Shown here: piece by piece, positions 24,901 to 35,507 of the stretch
Numbering within the stretch: position 1 is the first letter of the stretch
Layout of the letters: each line of letters begins with the position of its first letter
DNA from: Lepidonotus clava
Taxonomy: Eukaryota; Annelida; Polychaeta; Phyllodocida; Polynoidae
Assembly (NCBI GenBank): GCA_936440205.1
Contig: OW387140.1
Span: 23,991,659 to 24,055,658, forward strand
Direction of reading: 5' to 3'
DNA: 64,000 nt
The notes under the pieces: model-generated
What the model saw: only the letters and a program-made list of their open reading frames with translations
Database searches by the model: none
What the model was told of the DNA's origin: nothing
Translations under genes and position numbers: made by a program

Positions 24901-25858
24901 GCTTGGGACCCTTTGGACCACAAGCACCTACAACTACATCTTCTTGTGGCATCCACTGTAGCATCTTTTGGATTACAGTTTCGTCCTGTGATAATTCAAC
25001 CAGTACTGGGCTAGTAATATTTCTTATTTCCATGACCCCTTTGATGACTTTAGCAGCCTGATGGAATGATTCATCCTTCATTCCTATCACTAAGGGCTGC
25101 CTAGCTTTTCGCCTAGTTGCACGGACTGTGTGATCACATGGACCTGACAAGTTTGCTGACACATATTTCACAATTCTTGGGCCTCCTATGATGCTAAGGC
25201 CATGATAAAGCTGTTTAGTAAATTCATCATACCTTTTTCCCTTTGGAGACTTTTTTAGGTTTGAGGTAAGTGTCTTCAAAAAGTTTAACAGTTTGCTTGT
25301 GCCATCAAGCATCCCCTTTTCATGAGCAAGTTTAATGTTACTGACAATAGCCACAACATCAGTTCGATTTATAGGTTCCTCAAATAAGTCAGTGACCTTT
25401 ACTTTTCGTTGTTTGATTCGTTTCATGGATTTCTTCATCTGAACTTCCTTGAAGTTAGCCTGATCCACACGCATTTCTAGCTGTGTGAGTTTCTTCTTCT
25501 GTTGTGACTTTGTCAAGCAGTCATCTCGGGTTTGTGGTGCAGGTTGCTTTTTGAATCTGACTACTCTTGAGCGAAAACTTCTTATGGTAGGGACCTTTTT
25601 ACACTCAGAGCAAATGCTATCTTCTGCCACTGTTACACGTGAACATTTAGGACTTCTTATGGTGCCAAACCCAATATCTGAAACAGATTTTGGTATCACA
25701 CATTGCTTTTCAATCCCCCAAGATGGGTTCCCGTCATCATCAACAGCTGGATCCCTATCATACATGAAACCGATTTGATATTCTTTCTCATTGATAGTCA
25801 AAGATTTTGAATAAAATCCATAGCAAATCTTTGGCAAGATAATTGTGCTTTCTCCTAG
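21989..25858 (-). CDS. Transposase-like C-terminal part, in frame after a UGA
   Basis: Open frame continuing exon 4 directly after the UGA at 25859-25861. Exon 4 ends at 23623, followed by exons 23187-23396, 22731-22829 and 21989-22485. Every junction is phase 1, and the acceptors end in AG. Donors are GTTCGT (weak), GTAGGT and GTAAGT. Counted from the codon at 25837, candidate DDE/D residues are D285 (SQDET), D406 (GSDGDSRRR) and E644 (SDCCEDFFS). Around them are conserved-looking segments: ILNPLHPEIP, LDHASRTLNIGGHLVHM, DRQNWASAQR. This spacing and the motif words resemble large uncharacterised transposase-like proteins of cnidarians, sponges and amphioxus that I recall. The last exon has an IGRVLRIRNK...YSIWAVIMGVKLQYL segment that I cannot name. 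No ATG lies soon after the UGA, so expression seems to need readthrough. Catalytic assignments are inference. Confidence 0.75.
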
Positions 25859-26895
25859 TCATAAGTCTTTGGCAAAGAAAGAACTTATAGAAGCTTGGGG
25901 TTTGGATGCCTTTGCCCTGCTGATATGCTCTGCTGTTGCCACATGTGTGTCCAAGTTATGCTCAAATGCTCCATCCAATGACAGATTTTTCACACAGAAC
26001 TTGCACATGACAGAGTTTGATCCTTGTATTGGTTCAAAGATGCCAGAATATTTCTGCCCTACTAATCTAATTTTTTTAGCAAAGTGTTCAGCTGCTACTT
26101 TGTTTTCCTCTTCCCGCTTCCTTTTTTGAGACAACACATCTTTCTCACTGTTCATCTTCTCTTTACAGCCTTCCTTCTTCAACATAATTTCCATCTGTCG
26201 AACTGCTTTTACTTTGTGGTTTGCTGAAGTAATATGTCTCCTGAAATTTGACAATGCATGATATCTCTTTCCTGCAGCAACAAGGGTCCCACATGGCAAA
26301 CACTTAACAAACATTTCATCGGTCTTCGGCACTATTTGGTAGAATGAAGATTCAAGATCTTTTGCATCTATCAGATGAGCCAATTGTTTTCTAAAGTATT
26401 GTTCGTCTGTCTCAATATTTAATCCTGAGGAACGTGACAACTGCTTAAGGTGGGATGTGGCAGCTTGTGACTCATTGCTGCTCGTTTCATTATCATTTTC
26501 TGAAGTATGACTTCCCTCTGATGACTGGACTGACTTTGTATGACTTCCCTCTGGTGACTGGACTGACTTTGAATGACTTCCCTCTGGTGACTGGACTGAC
26601 TTTGTATGATTTCCCTCTGGTGACTGGACTGACTTTGTATGACTTCCCTCTGGTGACTGGACTGACTTTGTATAATTGCCCTCTGGTGACTGGACTGACT
26701 TTGTATGATTGCCCTCTGGTGACTGTACTGGCTTTGCATTTTCCGAGAAATGAGGAGCACTGCTAAACTGAGAGGAGAACAAACCACGTTCTGGTGACTC
26801 ATGGCTTTCTGGGTTGCTTAACAGAAGTGCAGGGCATTTCTCTTGTGCAGCCTTCATGGGAGGTTCTTGTACATCATGACAAGCAGTTGTATTAA
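23623..26895 (-). CDS. Large exon 4 of the transposon gene
   Basis: 3,273-nt exon, entered with a one-base phase from exon 3 (acceptor TTTGTCTACAG) and left with a one-base phase. It contains the 11-residue repeat, two C2H2-like fingers, the single in-frame UGA and the transposase-like core. Apart from that UGA it is open throughout, which argues for selection on the downstream part. A decayed copy would be expected to have several stops in more than 2 kb. Confidence 0.8.
25853..25867 (-). promoter_or_regulatory. Candidate stop-codon readthrough site, UGA CUAG
   Basis: The minus-strand codons run GAC TTA TGA CTA GGA. UGA followed by CUA(G) is the context shown to drive programmed translational readthrough in several animal mRNAs (for example OPRL1, AQP4 and MAPK10). 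The same frame continues open for about 1,000 codons through three further exons. A selenocysteine reading or a plain nonsense mutation are alternatives; I see no way to choose between them without expression data, though the exact motif favours readthrough. Confidence 0.6.
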
Positions 26896-29800
26896 CTGTA
26901 GACAAAGGAAATATTTTGCTTGGAATGTGTGGTACTTATGAGAATTTCATGGTCATTTTCATATGTAATGATGTCATTGGATGTAATTTGATAACAATAA
27001 CAGATGAGAAAATAAATGTTTTATTTCTATGTCTTTATTCTATACCTTGCTGCTAAATTGTGTGTGTATCCAATTAAAAGAAATGAAACCTACTATTTCT
27101 GTAAAGATAATTATTTTTCCTTCCAAATGCCTCTTTATAGTGGGTGGTACAGTCTGATTAATCATGTATGGTACATCAATGAATTAACATCACTAAAAGG
27201 GGACCTGCAGATATACTGAATTGATAGATTAATAAATAATTAAATAACAATATACTCAATTGAAAATACATGTAACATACCTGTTGCTGCACTATGAAAC
27301 TTCAAGGTGCCCTTCTTGTGGAATTTACCCCAGCATTCACTGCAAAATCCTTGTGGATATGAAAGGTGAAGAGAGTCATCAGACAATATCAAACAGAACA
27401 TTTTCCCAACACAATCAAAGTACAACATCGTGTGAAAATGTTACTCGTTATAAATGGAATTAATACTGTCTATATTTAACAAATGTATAATTCTTCTGAC
27501 TGGTAAATCGATAAAACATTAACTGTTGTTGAAGTGCCAGAGTTGAAAATACCAAATAATATGATACATTTGATGAATGGTGTTAAGAACACCATAATGT
27601 AATTGATATATATACATACATTTATTAAAATCTTTTACAAATAGACACTGATGACGAAGGCACAAGACATGACTTTCTTTAATCAAGGGCAATAAGATTG
27701 TCCCTGTGAAATTCATCGTTGAATTGCCATTTAGTTATGTTGTCTATTGATATGAATTTTGAAGATGCAGTTTGAGTAATGAATAAGTATGTGTGTAGTG
27801 GAGCCAAAAAGCTGTCACTGTAAGTCATGAAAATGTTGCTTGATAAAATGCAGAAGATTTTCAGAATTAATTATCATAAATGTGTATCAAGGTTTCTATA
27901 GATATCACCTTGTGTAGTCAGTAAAATTAAAGAGGTCATAAAACAAGTGTTGATAATATAGTTCTCTTATAAAATCTTTAAGTAGGAATGAAATGGAACT
28001 ATATTAATATAAATAGATAGCATAACTCACCCAGATCACAGGTTTCACAGAAAAGAGTAGCAGATTTGGTTTCACAGTGGTCACAAATTCTAGTCAAATG
28101 GTGGCTTCTTAAAGATCCCTGTAAAATATATAAGGAATAATAACTTTTTTCTATTCATCTAACATTTCAGCAACAAACATAAGAATGGTAGTAATGCTAT
28201 GAGTGCATATAGATGAAATAATGGTGATAAAAGAGGCTTTGGTGAAATGTCATTATTACATCAAGACAGAACCATTATCAACTTTAATGCAAAATTGAAA
28301 TACACTGTCTGTGGCTCCCATTTATTGGATGAAAGTTTAAGGGGAAGAGGAATTAAGTTAACAAATGACAAATGTTCATGACATTAAGATGGCTCAAGAA
28401 GTAAGTTAATGAAATTTCATGCCTCAATTTTTCAAGTGGTGAAGGGTCATTGTGGTTTTAAACTTTCTTAATATATTAACGTTTTGAAGGAGGAATCATA
28501 CATCCCATACTGCCTTCACACATTCCCCCAATATCATGACCAAGTTTCTGTGGGGGTGTCGGTGGGTCCCAATGTCGCATGTCAAATTTAAGAAAAGGCC
28601 TATGTCATGTTCATTTTTTCTTTATGTCACTAAGCTCCATGTCGCATGTCGAATTTAAGAGAAGACCATGTGGCCCTGTTAATTTTAGGGGTCATTAGGG
28701 TAATTTCACGCATGTGTGTAATTTCAGGCATTACAATTATTTTATGCTTGTACACCTCATGGATCATGATATTACAAGAATTTATTTGGCAAAATGTGCA
28801 TCATGGCCAATGTGTTACTGCAAATTATTACTTATGCATATCTGATCAAAGATATTTTCTAAGATAAATTTTGAAATATATTACTATCTAATGCTTTACT
28901 TTATAAACAGACATTTCTGTTATATCAAAATTGAAATATTTTAAATTAGAAAAGCATCATTTTTGATAAAAAGTACGTAATCCAAAAGACATTACTGGAA
29001 CTATACTAAAATTTCAAGAATATGCAGACATTTTATGATATATTAAAATGTAGATCAGTATGTTTTAGGCCTACATTCACATAGCCTATGTCTAATTTCA
29101 CGCATCTAAAGCCTATAATAAGGTATTATAGTGTGTAAAATTAGACCTAACTAAAAGTAAAATGTATAATTTATTCATGTACGTTGATATTTATTTATTT
29201 CTAGACCTATTCCTATACAGCTTAAGGATAGACCCCAGAGATGAATGACCAATTCATTTTATACCTGATGCATTCCTTGATAGCGCTCTGATCCTAACAT
29301 GCTTTACATCATTTGAAAGGCATTATTTTTCTCTATCCATTGATACTAAGAAAGTCATTAGGGATCTTGAAACGGAGATGTTATAAATTTTAAATTAATT
29401 TTTCAACTTTTATTTTTTGAACATCAATATCCCCACTAATATTTAACTGACGGCAATGAACTTTTTCACACAGCTTCATAAGTATCTAATGAAGGGAAAT
29501 GTGTCTCAGATAGTTGATTAAGGCCCTAGAACCTATTTTATGACCAAAAACGGGAAAAAACGGGTGACTTTTTGAGATTTGTTTGTAATACCAATTTCTA
29601 TATTTCATAAAAATGGTACTACGACCTATATCAGAATATAAAGATTTTCAGGTTTGCGAACAACTTACAGAGCTACTGTTCTGTGGATTTTCATATAAGT
29701 TATATCAATAGAAAATGTAACTTATTGACTACCTAATGATATCTTCCATTTGATAATACTATGAAAACCAAATTATAATGATTATGATTAAAGGCAGCCC

Positions 29801-31043
29801 GGCCATTCACACTCCCATCACTGGGGTCTATCCTTAATGCTTACATACATTATAATATGAGTCTGCAATACGAAATGTTTTACCAAAAGTGGTCCAAAAA
29901 TTGTCATGCAAAGTCTCTTTAATTGATTGCTATTTTGTAATATTCAAAATATTATATATTTTCTCTATAATTTTGGAATAAACGAAAAATATGATAAAGG
30001 AAAGAATCCCTTGAGTGATTATTTGACAAGGCACATGTGCAGTATTTTAGTTTCACCCCATAGAAATGTATGGTGCGTGAAATTACAAGAGATACATGAA
30101 ATTAGACTTATCACATGTTCTAATTTCATGCACATACGCAAAAATAGCTAAAATTGCTTGGTGTTTACATTGGTTAAAAAATGGGCAACAAGTACAATAA
30201 TCAATTACAAAATCGGTATTCTATTCCTTTTCATCATTTCCTAATTCAGTTATGAATATAACTCCTTAGAATAGTTGCCGATTTTGCAACATGTCTAATT
30301 TCACGCATTAGGTGGGCGAAATTACCCTAATTCCTCCTACCCCTACTGTGTTAGCCTAGACCTGGTAAATGCAATGGCGGCGAGCGGGATTCTTCCCAGT
30401 GTGGGGTGACGGTGAGTAGTATTAGCACTGCACCGTAAAACGTCTAATATAAGCCACGGCTTATATGAGGGGTAACTATGAAGACTGAAGCTCCATCCAT
30501 CGTAGACTCATAGGTACGACTTATATAAGGGGTTTTCTCTGCACATTCATTGGATATTTTCAATTGCACAAAATCCTATTAATGATACTAAAATAAACGC
30601 ACATACTGTAAAGACTGACTAATAATTGGTTGTTTAATTCTTAATTATCTCATGAGATGTAATTTTGATAAATTCTTAATCATAATCTTAGCCACTTCCA
30701 TACAAATTCACGCTTGCCTTTCCCTGCACTAAGCTATGGAGTTAGGGTGTGGCTTATATTAGGGGTTTTATGGTAGCAAGCTTGACTCCCGCCATCAGAG
30801 GGACATAAACATGTGGCAGTATAGGCACGTGCATACAAACAAAACACATATGCACACATACATAATTACATACATGCACACATGCATACATACATATAGA
30901 TCACACTGGTTTGTAAAAAGAAAATTCGTACTTGCCTTTTTGTGATAAATGCCCCAGCAGTGTAGACAGTAGTTCAGCTCACAGTCGTCACACCAGCCTG
31001 CCTTTGGGTTTTCTTCACATTGTCCACATTGATCACAATCCAT
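25859..31043 (-). CDS. B-box and C2H2-finger protein (first product of the transposon gene)
   Basis: Exons 30936-31043, 28031-28118, 27281-27349 and 25859-26895 make 433 codons to UGA. The start is the ATG at 31043, 80 bases below a TATA-like box. Exons 1-3 encode two matching zinc-binding units, C-x2-C-x8-C-x2-C-x4-C-x2-C-W-G-x2-H-K-K-G-x-L-x2-H, which are B-box-like. Exon 4 adds seven 11-residue repeats (KSVQSPEGNHT) and a Ser/Asn-rich linker. It also adds two fingers of form C-x2-C...H-x5-H (CLPCG...HITSANH and CKFCV...HVATAEH), often nucleic-acid binding. Intron 1 uses a GC donor (AAG|GCAAGT); the others are GT-AG. The product could bind element ends or act as a repressor, as truncated P-element products do. 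That is inference. Confidence 0.75.
26505..26735 (-). repeat. Coding 33-bp minisatellite
   Basis: About seven 33-bp units inside exon 4, encoding K-S-V-Q-S-P-E-G-(N/S)-(H/Y)-T repeats. Reading frame is kept in every unit. SP dipeptides make each unit a possible proline-directed phosphorylation site. Units differ by few bases, so copy number probably varies between element copies. Confidence 0.9.
28694..30331. mobile_element. ~1.64-kb non-autonomous element in intron 1
   Basis: Bounded by ATTAGGGTAATTTC and its reverse complement. The word CTAATTTCACGCAT, or its complement ATGCGTGAAATTAG, recurs many times inside in both orientations (near 28700, 29092, 30075, 30118 and 30292). No coding capacity. 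It lies wholly within the first intron (28119-30935) of the transposon gene, and itself contains a TTAA-flanked element (29222-29837). Confidence 0.65.
29222..29837. mobile_element. TTAA-flanked element nested in the 1.64-kb element
   Basis: 616 bp of form TTAA-GGATAGACCCCAGAGATG...CATCACTGGGGTCTATCC-TTAA. The TTAA duplication points to piggyBac or Kolobok mobilisation. Non-coding. Its position makes it the innermost of three nested insertions (satellite > 10-kb transposon > 1.64-kb element > this). Confidence 0.75.
30432..30774. mobile_element. MITE-like element with AATATAAGCC ends
   Basis: 343 bp with inverted ends ACC(G/A)TAAAAC(G/C)(T/C)CTAATATAAGCCAC. Further copies of the CTTATATAAGG-like motif lie inside (near 30465 and 30505). 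It is in intron 1 of the transposon gene. Non-coding; target duplication unclear. Confidence 0.65.
30835..30900. repeat. Short (CA/TA)-rich simple repeat
   Basis: ACATACATGCACACATGCATACATACATA-type simple sequence downstream of exon 1 of the transposon gene, within intron 1. Confidence 0.7.
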
Positions 31044-31116
31044 GTTCAGTAGATTAATTATGTTGAGTGGATTTTTTTCAGGGAAGTGTACTATGTATAA
31101 TTGTTTCCTAAAATGT

Positions 31117-31127
31117 AGTATATATGC
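31117..31127 (-). promoter_or_regulatory. TATA-like box of the transposon gene
   Basis: GCATATATACTAC on the minus strand, about 80 bases upstream of the start codon at 31043. It lies inside the element, as expected of an autonomous transposon carrying its own promoter. Confidence 0.4.
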
Positions 31128-31572
31128 AGCTCAGACGAGCCTTGTGTGTAGTACCACTGACCTCTTCATAGGCTCAACTGTATAGTGTCGTTGTAAGGGT
31201 GTTAATGAGCAAACCATCCGGAAGCACTGGTGACACATTTCATTCCCTACATTCTAAAGATTAAGAGCCGACGTGGTTGCTATGGAAACGAACTGAGTTG
31301 ACCTGACCTGCTCAGGCCGTAGGACTGGTATCTACCCCCCCTTCCCTTCCCAACCCCCTCCTGTCATAGAGCCTCGCTGCCCTTTAGACTCTGTAATGAC
31401 TCACTGATTTGCCACCTCCATATGTCGTACAGGGGACCCTTATAGATGGGCTCTTGTTATAAAAATAGACTCATAAAGAGGGACAAGACTAAATTCAGAC
31501 CCATTTTGAGGGAAATTAGTGTCCCTCAATTCCCTCACTTCTGACCAAAAAGGGACCCATTTCCCTCACTTT

Positions 31573-31619
31573 TCGACACACACATCAGGGCACATTTGAG
31601 ACTAAGTCAAACCCCCGGG
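31573..31619 (-). repeat. Right inverted end of the 10-kb transposon
   Basis: Reverse complement begins CCCGGGGGTTTGACTT and reaches ATGTGTGTGTCGA. It is followed outward by the 8-bp duplication CCAAAGTG (31620-31627). GAGGGA-containing subterminal words lie at 31430-31570. Confidence 0.8.
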
Positions 31620-32260
31620 CCAAAGTGCCACCCCACTATACCCAAGATATCCTAAATTTATCTTTAAAAGGTTCCTAAGAATATCCAAAAAGTATCCCAA
31701 AATTTTAGCACAATTGTCCCTTGACTATCCCTAAAATATCCCCTTATTGTCCCTGAAAAATATCCAAAAGCTATTCCCAGACCATCCTAAAATTATGTGT
31801 AGACTGCCCAGAAAGTATCCTCCAACATATCCCCAACCTATCATCAGCACTATTCCAAAAGTTCACTAAAACTATACCCAGTGTATCTTTCAACTATCCC
31901 AAAAGGATCCCCAGACAGTCCCAAAAGTATGACTAACCTTCCCAAAATTATGCACAGACTATTTCTAAACTATCCCAAAAATATCTTTAAAAAATCCCCA
32001 CCAGTATTCCTGGAATACCCCCATAGTATCCATAACCTATCCCCCAAAAATCCCTAAAATATCTCTAGAATACCCCCATAGTATTTCAAACTTATCTCCA
32101 AAGTGTTACTAAACATTCCCAGACAATCCCAAAAGTATCCTCCCACTACAACAAAATTATCATCTTATCCCCAGACTACCCTGAAAGGAATCCCAATGTA
32201 TACTCTAACAATCCCAAAGTACCCAAACTATTACCAAAGTATGGCCAAACTATAGGTGAA
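31620..32260. repeat. Degenerate satellite, right part
   Basis: Continuation of the 20.3-21.6 kb array in the same orientation (words such as GACTATCCCTAAAATATCCCC). It starts with the target duplication of the transposon and fades out at about 32260. Confidence 0.8.
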
Positions 32261-32269
32261 TTTTGGTCA

Positions 32270-34050
32270 ATTTGAGGACTTTGCAAGTTACCATGGAAAC
32301 CAAATAAGCAATTCAACTACTCTAATTCTCCATTCCAGCATACAGCATTCCATCAATTTGGCACTTTTTTGTGTTTCTATCTTACATATTAAGAAACAAA
32401 TTTGGCTATGTTTCAGTTAGTTTCCATGGACACTACATTCTATACATATTCTTACATCAGAATTCCTGATTTCACCAAGGAAGGATATAAGGTGTTTCCT
32501 GGTTTTATAGCTTTATATTTGTGATTGCTTTGATAACAATAGCCAGCCATAAACTGAAATATTTTTAGGTCCTTTCTGGTTAAGATGGCAACCAAATAAC
32601 TAGGGCAACCACTTTTAATCCTTCAGGTTATAAAATGCCCAGAATGTATTGCTTTGACATCTCACTTGTGTTTCTATCTTGCACATTAAGGAAGATACGG
32701 CCAAATTATGGTTGATTTCAAATTTAGCTATGCTTCATTTTCTACATTCTATACATATTACCTCAGCAGACTCTTCACTTTTCGGGAAGAAAGGATGCAT
32801 ACCTTTTATATAAGTTTTTCTTTGTTTGTTGTAGCTTTATAGATGTAGTTGCTGTGGTAACAGAAACCATCAGAAACTCAAATTCTGGTAAAATATTAGG
32901 CCTTTTCCGGTTACCATGGCAACTGAGTAACTAGGGCAATCAATTTCAATTGACACTGCCATAAGCTGTTGCCCCGCACTTGGCCATGGCAACCCAAATC
33001 CTCATATTAATAAATTAAGAACTCAACAAAAATAATGTTGTCTTTATTTAAACTTATTGGTTGGTTAGACAATTGGAAAATTGGACAGAGAAAAATGATG
33101 TGTAAACAGTGTAGGGAGTTAGGAAATACAGCTCTTGGGCCTAAATAGTTCCAGTGCGGGGAAACAGATTTTGGTTTTCAAAAAATCAAATCTACATGTG
33201 ACAGAAAATCTTGTATATCAGTCATCAATCAATGCATTTCAATATAATCTTCAGTGTTTGTCTACCAGCAGCTTCGTAGGCTGTACAACATTGTATGAAT
33301 GTTTGTGTATTTGCTGTGTAATCAGTACCGGAGCTTAGCAACAGCTTGTGGTTCTGAAATAGCCAGAACTACAAGCAGGAAAAAGCACATATGTCCCTCA
33401 TGAATGCATTTCAAAATAATCTCCAGTTACATACTATCAACAACTTCATCTCTGTCATGAGTTTCTTATTTAGAAATTATTCAATGACAGTTGCAATGGA
33501 ATCTAGATGGAGGCATGTAATATGCTATAACAATCTAAATAATCATGATTAATTTTTACCACACACTACATTGGGAATTTTCCCCATTTGTGTGTGAGTA
33601 AATATTTTAAAATTAATCATAATGAATTAAATACAGAGGGAACCAACCTACTGGCCACAAATATTCACCCATTAATTATGTGCAAGGTTTCCTTTAAGCT
33701 TGGATTTCTGATGGAATGTCAAGCATTTTCTACATTCTATACATATTACCTCAGCATACGCGCTCATTTCACAAAAGCAGGATGTATACCTTTCATCTAA
33801 GTTTGTTCTCGTTTGTTATAGCTTTATATTTGTGGTTGCTATTGTAACAGAAACCAACAAGAAACTCAAATTTTGGTAAAATGTTAGGCCTTTTCTGGTT
33901 ACCAAGGCAACCAAGTACCTAGGGCAACCAAATTTAATTATTCAGCTTATAGAACTCTCAAAATTGCATCAATTTGACATCTCATTTGTGTTTCTATCAT
34001 GAATATTAAGGAAGATATGGCCAAAATATTCTTGATACTAATTTTGTGAT
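32270..34050. repeat. ~309-bp repeat family, about three copies
   Basis: CTACATTCTATACATATT recurs at 32433, 32742 and 33730. Each copy goes on through a T-rich part, GTAACAGAAACCA, GGCCTTTTC(C/T)GGTTACCA(T/A)GGCAAC, TAGGGCAACCA and TTGTGTTTCTATC. The first two copies are adjacent (offset 309 bp). The third is separated by unrelated sequence (about 32970-33715), in which open frames of about 70 codons show no domain. Non-coding. Confidence 0.75.
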
Positions 34051-35505
34051 TTTTGACCTCTGACCTTGAAATGACATTGAAATGACCTTGAACCTGAAAA
34101 GAAAAATTCCCACCAAAACTTTTCAAAATCCTTGAGTCATAAGGATATCAAAAAGTATAGGTGTTATAAATTAACATTCATTTTCAAAAAGAGTACACAC
34201 GAGACCCTACTATGTGGGTAAATCTTTAGTATGATTTATTTCAACGAGAATTGTGGTAAAATTTTAAATTTAAAGGTAATCCCCAACTCTCAAGAATTTA
34301 AAGGGATTAAGAGGAGTTTGATCAAAAATAGAAATCCATTACAGATCTCTGAATTAAGTTTAATCGGGTACAATAGACCAAGGAGAATATAATTAAACAA
34401 AAAAAAGCATACGTTACTATGCTTATCTCTGAGTAAATGCCTGAGGAAGAGAGTGGCCTTAACTATAGAAGTCTATGGGAATAACAAAATTTGCCACACT
34501 TACATGTCTCTATGAGACTCAATATCCATTAGAGCCCAACCAAAACTGGTCAAAATGTGCCTTGGGACCTCCCCAACATTTAGAGACCAGAAAAAATATA
34601 GGTTACCAATGAAATAAAACAAAAGTCTCTTGAATATGTATGACTGAGTCATTTCAGTACATTCAAGTATAAATCATTTCTTCCTGGCCTTGTTAAATTT
34701 TCATTCAGAGAGGTAAAGTTTCATACTCTGAGTGGACTTTGGCCCCTACCAATGCCCGATAATCAGTTTTTTTATTTTTGAGAAATTGTATTTTTCTAAC
34801 CAGGTGGTGCTAGTGGGCATATACCAATATACCTTTAAATTTGATGTTTTATTGCTACATCTATTTGTTTTAACTTTGATATAAGTTCTAATTTAACCAA
34901 TGCCCATGCCTTAAACATTTTTTTGAAAATTTAAGGAATTGAAATTTTCACACCAGGGGGCGCTTGTACAGTCACCTCTTAATCCCTTTAAAGAAAGAAA
35001 ATTGAACTTTTGCAAACATCATTTGTATCAGACCCCATGGAGGCTATCGCCAATTTTAATTTTGACTCCCCTAAATTCATTCAACAACCTGCAAACATTT
35101 ACGGCTGAGCAAAGTAATGACGTAACAAGGGGAGTATTGGAAATGTAAAATTTATGTGGACTTTGATTTTCTTTATTTATTCATCGATATAACAGGATTC
35201 TCTGTTCATTTCTTCTGGAAAATGCACATGCTAGGAACCCTTTTAACCCTATCAAACATCCGTTATAACAAATCATTAAATAATACAATACAAACACATG
35301 GTTATGATTATAATAAGTAGCGTGGTAATAATGTGTTTATTTTGATGGAGTATTCTCGACTGTGATCTCTAGTTTGCTGTCCAATTTAATTTTGTCCCTT
35401 TAATTACTATCTTTTAATATGAATAACATTGTCTTAAACCCATTCATAGAATCAATTACAATGCAAAATTGCTCTGAAAGTGCAATGCAATCAGTGGAGA
35501 TTTGA
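34051..35505. other. Non-coding stretch
   Basis: AT-rich; no supported gene. Two CCAGG(T/G)GG(T/C)GC-type blocks occur near 34801 and 34954. Confidence 0.35.
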
Positions 35506-35507
35506 TT

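Larger units (their letters stand above)
21615..31619 (-). mobile_element. Autonomous-looking 10-kb DNA transposon with 8-bp duplication
   Basis: The left end reads CCCAGGGGTTTGACTT and the right end, reverse-complemented, CCCGGGGGTTTGACTT. Similarity resumes at ATGTGTGTGTCGA, giving imperfect inverted ends of about 46-47 bp (21615-21660 and 31573-31619). The same 8 bp, CCAAAGTG, flanks both sides (21607-21614 and 31620-31627). Subterminal CCATTTTGAGGGA words occur at both ends. Joining the flanks restores uninterrupted satellite. One minus-strand gene fills the interior with seven phase-consistent exons and candidate transposase residues. An 8-bp duplication is made by P, hAT and some related transposases; the product here has B-box and C2H2-like fingers instead of a THAP domain. 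Other small transposons lie nested in its first intron. The superfamily assignment is inference. Confidence 0.8.

Noticed and set aside
25859-25861. UGA as a selenocysteine codon
   Set aside because: Not excluded, but no selenocysteine-insertion element is evident and the CUAG context specifically fits readthrough.
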